From: Cheiracanthium punctorium
Lineage: Eukaryota; Arthropoda; Arachnida; Araneae; Cheiracanthiidae
Assembly (NCBI GenBank): GCA_038373885.1
Contig: JAWZYV010000147.1
Coordinates: forward strand, 310,001 to 374,000
Length of the DNA: 64,000 nucleotides
Direction of reading: 5' to 3'
The notes under the pieces are model-generated. The model did not search any database. It saw only the letters and a program-made list of their open reading frames with translations, and was not told the DNA's origin. The position numbers and the translations under genes are program-made. Shown here one piece after another: positions 44,901 to 59,700 of the stretch. Each line of letters starts with the position of its first letter. The first letter of the stretch is position 1.

Positions 44901-47900
44901 TTATTCTTTTTCTTCGCCAGGAAGTATATCTGATGAGAATTGTTCTTATGCTAGAGAAAGGAAAAAGAGAATTACAATATTTGAAATAAAACTGGTTGAC
45001 GAAAACTGAGAACAAAATTTTATTTTAAGTTCTTCGACTACGTTGTAAAGGACAAGTTAAGGTGAAAATTTTCATTTTTGTTTTACCGCCTCAAAGTGAT
45101 GCTAGTTATGGCTGTTTAAATATAATAGCAAGAGACAGCTGTCAAAAGTTTAAATGCTTTTATTGAAAAACGGAATGTTTTACGCAGCTACTACACGAAA
45201 TACACGATTTCTCAAGAACTAATGGACAGTTAACTCTGCATGCATGTTTCTTGGACCAATATAAGTGTAATACTAGACCGCTTTTGGTGAAGGTCTATTT
45301 TATTATGCTTTACAGCTTCTTTGTTTCAAAAAATTGAATGACTTTTCAGAAAAATGCTTATTCACTACATTGGATTATTCATGAAGCACAAAGTTTTGAA
45401 AATACAACTTAGCCTGTGCTCTGTTACATCAAGAACAGTTAGATGAGTACACATGTAAATTCGCATATGATTATTTTGAAAAGCATTTTTTAGCCCGCTT
45501 TCCCCAAAGATGAAATTTTCATTATGAATTCATTAATTTAAATTGCTCTCATTTTAAAGTTTTTTTCTTTGAAACAGACCCCAAAAATATATTTTAAAAA
45601 AACGGTCACCGAACTTTAAGTATTTATTTTCCTTGTATCAAATTAGCATTTTATTAACACAAATTTTATATTATTTGTTCTCATTGGTGTAATTGAATTG
45701 TACTGTTTCTAGGGAGGATGGGTATTTTAATCCACTATAAAATCTCCATTTTCTTTTCTCGCAGCAGGCAATCTAATTTTTCAAGAGGGGGGAGGGGGGG
45801 GGGAAAGCCTCTTAAAAAGGGATTTGTTCCTCTAGGCCCGCAACAAAATACCATCATTCCAAACCTATCTAAGTTAAACTTTTATTAACTAAATATTACT
45901 TATTTTAAGAATTACTGAATAAGAATCAAGACCGTCACCAGAGCCCACACATAGAACACATAAAACAAAATACGAGATTCAGCATACTTGGGATAGCTGT
46001 TCCGATTTGTAGCAAAAGCACGAATCATTTTATGCTGACGAAAATCGCCAAATATGGTAACCAAGATGCTCATTTTTCAGCTTTTTATTAATAACTTTAA
46101 AAATAGTACGATTTTTTTTAAAAACGGAAATAGCTTTCTCTTGTCCTTACTTATCCAGAGTGCCAAATATAGTCCAGATCTGACGAACGGTCTAGCCGCC
46201 TATAGTGAACATACATACATCTCACAGCGTTACTATAAATGAGGATACTTAGGGTAGATTGAACAATTAGATAAGACTGTACTAAAAGTGTAGTAAAATA
46301 ATTAAGAAACCACAACTGCAGCTAGTTGTTATGCTTGAGTTATTTTTGAACCATTTTAACAAGTTGGTGTTAAATATTCGGCACTGCTTCTTAGAAGAAC
46401 CAGGTCTGCACTTTACATGAGCATACTTTTTTTTTTTAATGCATAATACATTTATGTCTTTTTTAATAAGTACTAACGAATGTAGCTTGCACATTTATGA
46501 AAATTACGAGTATTACAAAAATAACATTTTATAAAATGACTTTCTTCACGTAAATTATAATAAGCAACTGACTGAAAATCTAAGAAGATGCAACGTTTTA
46601 TTATCAAAATGGAAAATAAAAGTTACGATAATGTTTGACTGATAATAAGAATAAATGTCCATCATCCTAAACAAAATAGTTCTATTTTTAAAACGAACCA
46701 AATCATTTCCTTTGAATCATTATACTTCACTTCGAGCGCAGTAAGGGACAAGCCCATTCGCTAAAGTTACGACATAAACGTTTGCATTTACAAAAGCGTC
46801 ATGATCATTACCTAACAGGGTGCATTTTTACCGTCCAAACGCACACAGAAAATCGAAAGTTTCATGTAGGTTTTTCTATATTTAAACTATCAACAGTGTT
46901 TTAAAATATTTTTATGAGGTAAAATGCTTTACCAAAAAACAACAAAAAACAAACAAACAAACTATAAAAAGGTATTTGAGTAACGTGTAAGATTCTTTTA
47001 CTGTGTTCTCATACTGTGAGATTCTTTTTTTTTAAATCGTATTCATGACGAAAACTTTAAGTCATGAGACAAATAATTTTGCTTTTTTAAGATTTCATTT
47101 CTTACTGTGCGAAGAACGGGTACACAGCTAGTATAAATGTTTCATAGAAATCTTCCACATTTTTTTCAACTAGTTGCTTTAACGAACCGTAAAAATTTCC
47201 AATTTTACTTTAAAATATTTAATTGTAAGTTTAGTTGCCTTACTGTAGTATATTTTTAATGAGTTTCAATAAATGCCGAATTTTATTACACTAAACACTA
47301 TACAAGCACCCCAGTTATTAATATTTATATATCGTTTAACACTTGGAGTAGGGTCGCACTGAGAAACAATATGACTACCACTGCTCTATGCAATACACTT
47401 AACACTAACTTACTGTATAAACTTACAGAAAATCACATATGGACAATAGTACATCTACAAACAACATACACTTTAGAACACTATGCAAAAACTAAGATTG
47501 CGAAACAAAATATATAAAGCCTTACTTAATCTTATTGCATCTTCATGTCAAATTTCACGCTAAAAATTTTGCACATTTGAAATTTAAATGCCTTCCCCCT
47601 CACCCCCCCCCGAAGCAAAAGTATTACAAAACAAGAGATTTGGAGAACTAAAACAAACTTTTAACTCTCTCACTTCTTCTCTGGATAGTAATCAACATTC
47701 TATGAAACAACTACACTATTTATTAATCGTACCTCTGTTTTCGTGATTTAGTAGTAACGTAAATGAACAAACAAAAGCTAAGCAAACAAATTATTTCTAC
47801 TTTCTTCCAGTAAACATTAAACTAAATTAGCCAAAACTACCGAATCAGTTACTTCATTAGTGAGGTCTTTATACACAGAGAGATAACAATGTGCATGGCA

Positions 47901-50708
47901 TTTGCTTAATGTTAGATGAAAAGGTATTCAACAAGATCAAATTAAGTTTAATCCACATACCAATAGGAACAGCTGTTTACCCGAGACAGGCAAGTGTTCT
48001 TTCTGGAACGACTCAGCGTAGGTGGTTTCACACCGGAGTTTTGCAAGACAGATGGATTTAAATCCCACAGCTTACCTAATTATATCAGAGCAGATACGGA
48101 TTGGCTGATACCGGCAGCAGAAAGATAAAATTCTAAAAGGCATCGAATGCAATGGCTCAGCCGATATATTGCCAGTCAGACGTAACTAAAAATATACATG
48201 CGCCGATAGATTATGAGAAAAGTGTTGATTAAATTGAATCTGTGGCTTCCGGAATTTTGGTTTTGAGAAAGCATTATCAGGCTGCATTTTAAATTACTAT
48301 TAAAAATTTTGATAGTTTCAAAAGAAAAGTTCAAGTATTTATGATTTTGGTTCTTCTGTCCACGTTCTAAATGCCGTAAATGTGTTTAGATTGCCACGAT
48401 TACATTTTGCTATGTGTTATATCATATAGCCTATAGCAATAAAGTGTAAAACGTTGCTTTACAGTCGAACACGAAACAACTTCAACACATTAAAATCTGT
48501 AGGCAAACATGGTTTAACCCTTTAACGCGCAGTGTTCCCGCTCTGGGAACACCAGACTCTGACGTTTTGACTGTTGCCAGTCACGAAGAATAGATTTGAT
48601 TTCTATAAAAATAGTTGCGGGTGACATAGCTCCACGCGAATCCTTTACTTTTGAGCACGTCATTTCCCGTAAAAAAATTGTCACGATTCTTTTTAACAGT
48701 ACTGACATCTGCTGAAAAATGGAAGAATGCGAGAACAGCTGGATAGATTGCCCAATGCTGAAAATAGGGCGGTCGTTGCCATCGCACGACTTAACTACCA
48801 GCAAGATGGTGGACGATCGAAGCGTTCATCGCGTGCCACAGATCTAGAGACCCTCGTCGAAAAAGGGTCTCTAGATCTGTGGCACGCGATGAACGTTTCG
48901 ATCGTCCGCCATCTTGCTGGTAGCTAAGTCGAGCGATGGCAACGACTGCCCTTTTTTCCAGCATTGGGAAAGGGTTGCGCCTCAAAGGGTTAAACCACAT
49001 TTTAGAGCCATTCATACATCTCAAACAAAATAAAACAATTATATATAATCCATTTTTATGAAAGGATATGTTTTTTGTCGGTTTAATGTATGTAGCATTT
49101 AGAGTTACTTTTTAGGGGGAGGGGGGGGGTATTTTCATAGGTAGGCTTATGAGCAGTGAGTAAAAAAAAAAAAAACTTTAGTATCTTAGACCGCGCTGCA
49201 TCACAGTGAAGCATTCAAAAGCCATCACTGGGAAGCAACGACGGTTATAGAGAGGGAATCTAAGCTGTCGTATTTGCAACGAAAGGAGCTAACAGGTCAG
49301 TACAAAGTAGCGCATTTCGAGTCGGAAAATGTTTTATAATCGATTCGCTCGATGGGATTTATCTTTCTTGTTTTTGGTTTGCGTTTAAAAATTTGTTTTA
49401 GTTTTAAAAATGTTAATGCCTTTCCTTAAAATAATGTATCAAGTCCATGGATATGTCGTTTTCAATAGCTCATTCGAAGCGAGTGGGCTTCCTTGAGTTG
49501 TGCTTTGAAGAAGCTTTTCAATTGGGCGGGATTGTGCTTCATCTATTTTTTATCATCTATGCATATTATTTTCTAGTTTTACGATTTTCAAGTACAGAAT
49601 AATATTTTTTTGCTGTTACTGCAAGGACTGTTGTTACTGCTAACTGTTTGGACTAGAGTTTGACTGTCCAGGAGCAGTTTTTCTGACGTCACCGAATGTG
49701 CCTTTTTTGAGCTCCCCTCACTTTAATCTGTGGATTCTCAGTTGCAATTAATACCATTATAACAAAAACGTGACTGGATTTCTCAATATTGTCACTTTCC
49801 GGACATTGCTTCAGTCCGGCCTATATGTAACTTTGGGAGCCGTGGATTTAGCATGATCTTTCTTCAGTGATGAATCGGGCTTCGAACTCAACAACTTACT
49901 TTTTCGATTTCTGGAACGATACCTTGACGACGACTGCACTGCTTTGCACTTTAATTTATTTGAGCACTGAAACGAATCTAGAGCAATTGGTGTCTTCATG
50001 TGCGCTTTTGTAGAAGATACGCAGCAAAAGGCTTAAGTTATTTGAGCACTGACACAAATCTAGAGCAATTCAAGTGCCCAAGTACGCTACTCTTGTACTG
50101 GCTACGGAGCAAAAGGCTTACTGTATATATTTCGGTGTTATAACACGCACTTTCAGATTAAAAAAATTGCTTCATTTTTTCTTGTGCGTGTTATACTCCG
50201 AATATAAAATGCATAACATAAAATTTAAAATGAATTTCTTCACATATCCTAAATTTACTGATGCGTGTTATACGCCGGGATATACTGTAATTTATTTGAG
50301 CACTGACACAAATCTAGAGCAATTCAAGTTGCCCAAGTACACTAGTCTTGTATAGGCTACGGAGCAAAAAGCTTACCGTATATCTTGGTGTGTAATACGC
50401 ACTTTCAGCTTCAAAAAATTGCTTCATTTTTTCTTGTGCGTGTTATACTCCCAATATAAAATGCATAACATGAAATGTAAAATAAATTTCTTCACATATC
50501 CTTAATTTACTAATGCGTGTTATACGCCGGGATATACTGTAATTTATTTGAGCTCTGACACAAATCTAGAGCAATTCAAGTGCTTATGTACACTCTTGTA
50601 TAGGCTACGGGAGGGGTTTCCAAACTTACATCCAAGTCACGGCACCTGTAAGATAGTTAGAATTTTCTCACTGCACCCTCGTCATACAATATCTGTGGTA
50701 CAGTTTTG

Positions 50709-50767
<59 letters not shown>

Positions 50768-53700
50768 ATGGAACCTGTCTATTGTGACCACCTTCTTGAA
50801 GGACAAAACTGGTCACCTTACAAAGGAGGTCACCTTACGAAGGTGGTAGAGTATAGTGGTTGTAACGAGATAATATGCACAAGTGGTCACTTTAGACAGG
50901 TGGTCTCTTTACCAAGGGCACCACTTTCGAAGGCTCCACTGTGTATCACTTTATATTTGAACGATTGTGAAGAACAAATTAGAGAAGTAAAGTAGTATGA
51001 AAATAAACATAATTAATACGATTCTAATTTAAAATTCAAGAAAATACTTAGATGAAATCATGGTAGCTTCAAGGCATCCCTTGCCTCTCTATGCGGCACC
51101 CTGGGGTGCCCCGGTAGACACTTTGGGAACATCTGGGCTTACGGAGCAAAAGGCCCACTGTAAAACTTGCTAATCGGTTGTGTTCCGATGTTATACCAAT
51201 TACTTACGGATCACACATAATGTTTATGTATAAATTCTGTCTTCATATTAGGTAGAAGAAGTATTGTTAACTTAAAAATACATTCAAGATCTATAAAAGG
51301 TGCTTATAAACTGCAAATTTCCCAAATATTTCGATGGTAACAGGCAAATTGATTCATTTACCAATAGCATCACCTTTGATCAATCATAATTTAATGGAAC
51401 CGCTTATCAAGAACAAGGAGAATGATAAGTGGGAACTTTATCTTATCAGATTGAAATATATCGGTAAAAGGGTGTCTGAATAACCTTTGATAAAAGATAC
51501 ACAGTATATCACAAATGATAATCACCACGTCAGACGGACCGATGTTCAAAGTTACTTATTTCAATAAAAAATATTCTTAGCAGACTAATCTAAATTTAGT
51601 ACAGAGAAAGAGTCCAAACGCCTTTTATTTGAGATAAAGTTTTGCTGAGTTAAAAAAAATTCGATAAATCTTAAGGTTTATGATTGAGTAAGGTACTATT
51701 TTTAAACTCAAACGTTTTTTATTTTAAAAATACGCTGAAATTGTTTGTTGCATATTTTTGCACTTTGATCTGTTTTGCATTCAAGTTTAGAGTAAGAAAA
51801 AAGATTGTACTTTAAGCAGAAATTATGAAATGCTTTCAAATCAGAAATGCTTGCAATGCTTATCCGTTTCATGTGCTATTATATACAAAGTTTAAAGCCC
51901 AGGATGTAAAAAATCAAAATAATCGGACTTTTTTTATTATTTAAATCTGATTTGTTTTATTACGTCAGATTTTTTTGGGAAGTCAGATTTTAAAAAAATA
52001 ATTAGATCAGATTTTTAAAATAAGTTTAACTACTTTATACTAAGAGTTAAGACAACTGATAAATATCTAGTTGTTAATAGTATAAATCTGTAAATAAAAT
52101 ATTACTGAAGTTTAACTACTTTATACTAAGAGTGTAGACAACTGGTAAATATATAGTTGTTAATAGTATAAATCTGTAAATAAAATATTATTTTTGCTCT
52201 CCGTAATTCCGTAATTGTAACCCCTGTAGTGAAAAAAGTGTGAAATAAGCATCGTGGTTGCCCTGTGCGGAGATTTTGCCAAATAAAATGTTTTTTTAAA
52301 TTCTTAAAGTAAAAATAAAAGAATAATAATAATATTTTTGTTAGTTTATATTTGTAAGGTTATTTTTTTAATTACAATATCACGTGCAATGGGAAATCAG
52401 ATCAGGAATGAAATGTTTTATACTCAAAATAATAAGGATTGAAGATTTCTGAGACTAATATGTAAGATTTTTTAGTTTGGCGAAAATAAAATGGCTGATA
52501 TACCGATTTTGAGAAAGTGAGTTTGCACTTCATTCAAAAGTCGGGGCTATCGTCATGATGCTCAGGAACATGAACCCGTTGTTGGGGCTTTGTAATGGAA
52601 CGCGTTTGATGATTCGCACATTGATGCCCAATCTTTCTTAAAATATATTGATGTTTATGACAATGCATTCCACACCATGAGTGTCGTATACCGTGGTATA
52701 GGGAGAGAATACCGTAATAAGTCTTTTTTGAACTATTAATTTTTTGTTATAAGGTTTGAATTCATAGTAAACACGTTATTACGTCTGTGATGATGATATT
52801 TTGGTCAGGCTATTTACTGATTGTTAAATTGCGTTGTGACGGATTAATCCAGGTTCGATACACTTAGCTGCAAATATAAGAAGACGTTAATATATTTAAA
52901 ACTATTTTATTTAAAAGAATCTATTAAGTTATCACAACGGCTGGTGGTGGCCCATCGAAAACAAATTACGTCCTACAAGAACTGTGATAAAAAGATGCAA
53001 TGAATTAAAAATTACGCCAGCACAGAATTACACATTGGCGAGAACAACAACTTGGCTGAGATAAATAACGCCAATTCCAGAGCAACCCTAAAACTTAATC
53101 CAATAAAATTAAAATGACGGAATCGAGAGCAAATAATTTGAAATAACATGTCGCAGGGTAACAAAAAATAACAAAGCCAACACTATGCCAAAGAGGGGGA
53201 TAAGCAATAAGCCGTTGCTTTTGCAAACGGTCGTAATGTAACCTATTTTTAGCCCAGAATGACTCCACAGGTCTGGTGAGACAAATAAACAATTAAGAAA
53301 AATGCATACGAGGAAAAGCGCATATACAGATTAAAAGCCGAAGTTACACGAAAATGAGAACAGAAATGTACTTTAGTATTCATGATTTTGGATAGATTAC
53401 ATTAAAGAAACACAAATTAAATGATAATATTTAGATATGTGATATTCATCGCAGCGTCCGCTCGGATATAATGAACAAATGGTCTCGGCGCCGTCACTCT
53501 CATTATAACAGAGTTCGACTGTATTTATTACACACTTCACATTGTTTAAGTGACATCAACCATATTGGACGAAGTTTTCGGAGATGTGTTTAAAATTTTT
53601 ATTTAACTATAAAACGGAAAGAATCAATAATCACTCTTAAAGAATGGAATGGGAGCCAAGACATTTTACGTCTAAGAGAAAATATTCAAATTTTTCTAGA

Positions 53701-56700
53701 CTAAAATGCTGGGAAATCGCATCCTGACGAAGTGAATGTACAGTGTGCTCCAAAAAGATGGCAACACGTTTTAATTTTCTATCCATTAGAGATAAGTATG
53801 CAATGTAAATTTAATATTAATGTTCAAAATAAAGTAGGAAAAAATACCTCTCGTTAATTTTCAAAATTTGTATACGATCCCATACAAAAAATTCCGAATT
53901 AGTAAAAAGGGTCCCATACACCAATGATGGGATGAACAAAGTTTAAGCATTTCATCATAAACGTCTCAGAGATGTCTTTATACAAACTTAGTGATGGGGT
54001 ATACATAAATTTAAATGCAAACATTTATTGCTAAAGTGAAAAAAATATTTTCTTTCGCAATTTCTGTACGATCCCTAAAACGCGATCATCCGACATGATT
54101 TTTTTTTCCCCTTTCGAGACCCATTGAAAAGTGGTTTAAGTCAACATATATTCATTTTCAGATCTTTGACACTTTTCGGGGTATTGTTCTCAAATTTTAT
54201 GCATCCCCTCATTAGCGTATTGGACACATTTTACTAAAAAAGAATATTTTTGTACGTCTGCTGTATACAAATTTTTAACAGAATTTTTCTGGATTATGTT
54301 AAACTTTTAAAAGTCAAGCGTTACTATGTTCACATCTCTACATATTGGATGGATGCTTTTATTTCTCTCTTTAGGACTGATTTTTTTCAATGGTTCAACT
54401 TTAGTATGTAGTTGACCAACCTTAGCTTTTCGTGGAAGACTCACTTCAGTTACATACATTAATTGCACATTTACCTTTATGTACGTTCTTATAGATCCAA
54501 CAGCGACAACTGTGAATCCGTAGCCATCTTCGGATGGATCCAAGATCGAATTATTTTTTGGTTCCCAAGCTGATTCTAGAAGGTTCGAGTAGTCGGCCGG
54601 TGTTCGGTAGAAAGTTGGGTTGGACTTTCTTGGCACATCGCCTAGTGAATAAAAGGGTGAATGAGAAGGTATTCGATGAAACAACAACTTAAAGTGATAT
54701 TTTTCTCAATGATAACATTTTAAACCTCTGAGAGGCTTGAAAGAGGTAGGAAAATCATATGAGGTGTCCCATAACTATTGGTACAAATTTTAAGGGGAGA
54801 TGGGACACATAATAAGCATTCAGAATCCCACAGGAATGTGGGGTCGGAAACGCCATCTCCATGTAGCTGATAATAATCACTTTGGAACAAGTGATGAATT
54901 AATAGTGAACTTTCCGTAGTCCGTCAAGTAATGCATGTTAACCCTTTAAGGCGCAGTGATCCCGCTCTGGGAACACCAAACACTGACGTTTTGACTGTTG
55001 CTGGTCACGAAGAATGGATTTGATTTCTATAAAAATAGTTGCGGATGACATAGCTTCACGAGAATCCTTTACATTTTAGCACGTCATTTCCCGTAAAAAA
55101 AATTGCCATGATTATTTTTAACAGCACTGACATCTGCTGAAAAAGGGAAGAATGCGAGAACAGCTGGACAGATTTCCCAATGCTGAAAAAAGGGCAGCCG
55201 TTGCCATCGCTCGACTTAACTACCAGCAAGATGGCGGACGATCGAAACGTTCATCGCGTGCCACAGATCTAGAGACCCTTTTTTTACGACAGCTGTCTCT
55301 AGATCTGAAAGGGTCTCTAGAAGTGGTCTATACGAAAGGGTCTCTAGATCTGTGGCACGCGATGAACGTTTCGATCGTCCGCCATCTTGCTGTTAGTTAA
55401 GTCGAGCGATGGCAACGGCTGCCCTTTTTTCAGCATTGGGAAAGGGTTGCGCCTCAAAGGGTTAAAAGTCTCATTCACACAGACGATTACCTTTAAGCCT
55501 TGTATGCTTTGTGCTGCTTCCGCGCATTGGTTATCGTTCAATCCTGCTCTGGAACACATACTTGCGTTGGCAAAAATAGTTGGCAGGCTTTGGCCAGGCG
55601 ATAGCCTGGCATTAAAAGACGCATGCCAAGAAGCAACGATGTACGCAGAAAGGGGATTTCTGCCGTCTGCAAGGTTCGTACGGATCCTGGATTCGCTAAA
55701 ATTCCGAACTTCTGAAATAATGTCGTATGATAGGCTGATATTTTAAAAGTGGTCCTGTTTTTTATAACATACGCAAAGAAGTTCTCCCGAGTATCTCAAA
55801 TAGTAGAACATTTTAGGACAGTTTTTTTAAAGTTCGGAATTTTAGCAAATTAAGGACCTGTGCGAACCCTGAGTCTGACTTTGTGCTCAATACAGTGAAC
55901 GGCTTAGGACCGATATCAGCAAGTCGGAAACCAAACTCCAAATTTTTTAAATATATATTTCTTTTTTTTTTTTTTTTTTTTAAGCACGTAGCACAGGAGT
56001 GAGGTAGATGCAACTTACCAGAGGAGTGAAAGCAGGATTCTCGGAAAAATAAGCACCCTCCATCATCCAGCCACAGAAGAATTTTCTTGAGCAGAGTAAC
56101 GCATTCTTGGTCCGTTAGATACATCAGAAGCCAGTTGCTGAACACCATATCGTACCTGAAATTTGGGAAGTAGAGTAAAGGCTCTAATCCGCCATGTTCG
56201 TTTAAGCGAACATTTGGATTTGTGACATCATACTGATGTCACAAATCCGAATGAAGCATGTAGGGTACTCCGTGCCCTACCAGAAAAATAGGATTACGTC
56301 ACAAATCCGAATGTTAGTTGAAACGAATGTGACAAATCAAAGCCTGTAGTGTTTATACGGATGCTTGTTTTGCTACAGCAAACATACAAGGTAAAGCATA
56401 CATATTTGGCTCTTCTAAACAATGCTTTTCAATACCTATCGCAGTTTGAGGGCGCAGAATCATCTCTAATATTAAGTATAGGCTGCACGTATTACCGCTA
56501 AAGTGCAGAAATCAATTAATTTACAGGTTCTCGGGGTAATGGGCAGATTGACTGGTGTAATCCACTTAAGTGCTGTGTTTTTTCTCTTAAACTACCTAGA
56601 TAATCTGCACATTATCTACAAGACCCTTGTTAAAGTGAAAATAAGATCTCTGCTAGAACAAGAGTAACGTTTGTGCACGTTTAAATTTGTTGAAACACGT

Positions 56701-59700
56701 TTACTTTTCGATTGTTGAAGAATAGCCAATACAATCAAACAATCAATAATTAATTGATAGAATCAATCATCAATCATTCAAAGAAACTGTAATACGAACA
56801 ATCAAACGATTTTTCAAAACATATGATAAAACTACTCTTACTTATTAGGGCAATTTAATCAGTGACATTTTGAATGACATAGTTATTAGTTCTCGAATAA
56901 AAGAAACAAACTTTTGAACTTTAATACAGGGAAGCCGCTAATGTGCACATTAGCGAAGTAAAATGGGGAAAACTATTCATTCCGCATATTAATGGAGCAA
57001 ATAAGTTAATGTGCACATTAGCTAGATAATGTGCACATTAACGACATTCGAGCTTTAGCGGTAACACATAGACTCTTTGCTTTAGAGGACGATATCGAGA
57101 CGAAGCTATTACGGTTAAGGTGTCGTGAAAAACATAAATTTGAATCAATCAGATTGAAGGATTGAGCATCGACAGATTCTGTTTTTGCAGCTGATTGGCT
57201 GAGGGTCCCTTGATGGTAGAAAAATGACATCGCTTCGATACCTCCCATTTTTGCGAACACAACAGCTACATTGACTCACTTTTTTTGTCCCATTTCCAAA
57301 TGAAGTACGTCGGCAGCAATGTAGTTTATATTCGTAAAATGTTTGTGGTTCTTCTGGTTGACGTTGATATAATCTTCTACAAAATCTACAGCAGTTACAT
57401 GGCAGGCTTCTTTGGCAAGTTCTCCAGTGTATCGCCTAAACAAATGAGATTCAAAATGAGATTCATATTTATTGTTGAGAATGAAATGCACACAACTATA
57501 CATGATTGTTTTCCAGGAGAGGAAAAATCACGTTAATGTAATGAAAACCCTCAGGTATTCGCGAACCACTGGTTTGGAACTAATACTCTATAACAGGGGT
57601 GGCCAATATTTTGCATATCATGCGCCATTTTGTTTCCAACAGGCGAATTTATGTGAGCCATACAACTCAAGCGCCATTTCTTACTTCTTTACGTTCACTG
57701 ATATAGTTGGAAAATACGAATACGGTTTAGGCTTTAGTTTAGGCTTAGAAAGTGGGAGGGGTTACAGAAACAACGTGTGAACATAAAATTGAAATTGTCC
57801 TGAGGAAGGATTCTAGAATCTAGAATGAATTTTTCGGATACAGTGAAACCTGCTATGTTGACCACCCAGTGGTTCCACGCTTTCGTGGTCAACTTATCAA
57901 GGGTACAATATTTGCTTTTTAATTTTCTTACTTTATCATCTCTGTACTTATACATTACATAGCACATGTAATATATGTAGTATACTACAAAATTATGTAA
58001 AATATGAAATCAAAATGATACAAAATAGGAATATTGCTTATTAGGGTTAAACATAAATTATATGTACATATTACTGCATTACGCATTAATTAATGGATAT
58101 TGTCGCAGTATGTGGTGTAGTTACTATGTATACTACATACAGTAGTAAGTTGAACTGAAACAAGTTAATTTAATTATGAAACTCGATTTATTACTGTATT
58201 AATGCATGCATGAATTTTTGTGATTTTGGGGGACCCCCAAAAATGTCTGCTGCTGGGCCTCTTCAAATGGAAGGCAGCCATTGCATTGGTAGCATGTTGA
58301 AAGGGGCATATCCTTTGTCACGTACAGTATTGATTGACAGAACAGTAGGGCAGTACATACTGTACTGTGTATTCAGTGTGGATGGGATGTAATAAATAGG
58401 AAAAAAAATACATAAAAGTTGTTGGCAGAAAGACCGAAAAAATTCTGGAAGTGGTCAACTTACAATGGTTTTGAGCTATGCTTTGGGACAAATTCTACCT
58501 AAATTACCTGGTCAATATACAAGTTAGACAGATGGTCAACTTATAAAGAGTTCACTCAATGTTAAAGTAACTAAGCCGTTCCGTTCTTGGCCAATTACGT
58601 CAACTTAGGCGGTCAACTTAAAAGGTGGTCAACTTAGCAGGTTTCACTGTATTTCGTAGAAGATTAGAAATGGTACGATTTTTTGGCGTGTACAAATGCA
58701 TTCTTTTGATGTCATAAATTATAAGACTTTGAGTCATAAATTATAAGACATCAAAAATATTTGGGCACAATTTTTTTGCCGAAAGTTTCAATCTATCTCA
58801 AAACAATTAGTAGGCACAAAGACGCGATGCGCCGCTTGCAATTATCGAATGCGCCGCGATTTGGCCACCCTTGCTCTAGAGGTTATTTGGCTCTGATGAA
58901 TGCCAGACGCACATGTCTAACAACGCCTGGTGAAGGCTCATTTTGGAATCAGTCTTGCTTAACCATGCCAATTTATGTTAGTAAGTTACCAGCGGTAAGG
59001 GCATCAACACATGAATCAATAACTCACCCTATTCCAGCTCCCAATTCCAGGATTCTTTTTCCTTTCAGTGGTGGCAACAGGCTGATTATTTCTGACTGTT
59101 CATCCGAGTTGATGACAGATGCTCTGTTATCCAGCATCATGCTCTCCAAGCTGGGTGCGAAGTTCTGCCAGTATTTTTGCATAAGTACCCGGGTACCTGC
59201 ATGAAATGACAGGAGTTCAACAAACAAGCCATTGCCCATTAAGTTAAGGATTTTTCAGAAAGAAGAAAAAATCTGATGTGGACAACACATGACTTCCTTC
59301 CACGTCTATTAAACTAAAATATTTTCGGCGTGCTTCATCTGAACTGATTTTGTTTGAAATAGATAAAATACTGCAGTAATACTAAGGTTTAAAAATCACT
59401 AAACCTTAGTATCGCAAGCCAAATTATAATTCAAGCCAAATATTACCGATATCGCCAAGCTGGGTTCAGTTTGAAAGATTTGTTTATGACACTTAATTTG
59501 CGGATATTTCGCCAAAAGCTGGCAAGCTTGAAATAGTTTGCGAGATTTTGGGGATAGCCAAAGTAGTAATTGACCACAGACTTTCAATGAATTGAATGTA
59601 TCCATAAACTAATGTATTTAAAGTCATGTGGGTGACCCTGTAAATAAATTACCCAGCCGATGCACAGTTAGATGTTACAAAAGTTCTAAATACAAAATTT

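Larger units (their letters stand above)
44930..54474. other. PMT intron 5, 9.5 kb
   Basis: The largest intron. Recognisable contents are a reversed copy of the ACTAGCTG-TACCCGTTCT type repeat ending near 47107-47136, a piggyBac-like MITE (48518), a 252-bp tandem array (49957), a TA microsatellite (50711), a Tigger remnant (50766), an 86-bp tandem duplication (52024) and a truncated MITE (53739). No further exon found. Confidence 0.6.

Noticed and set aside
48514..49024. Several 66-96 codon frames sharing sequence on both strands
   Set aside because: They arise from the palindromic MITE; the same peptide appears from each arm. Related frames at 55152-55746 are rejected for the same reason.
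49957..50611. CRISPR-like direct repeats
   Set aside because: The period is 252 bp with a whole MITE inside, in a eukaryotic intron; not a CRISPR array.
58761..59204. 147-codon plus frame
   Set aside because: Lies antisense to PMT exon 2 and across the right end of the hAT-like element; contents are explained by those features.
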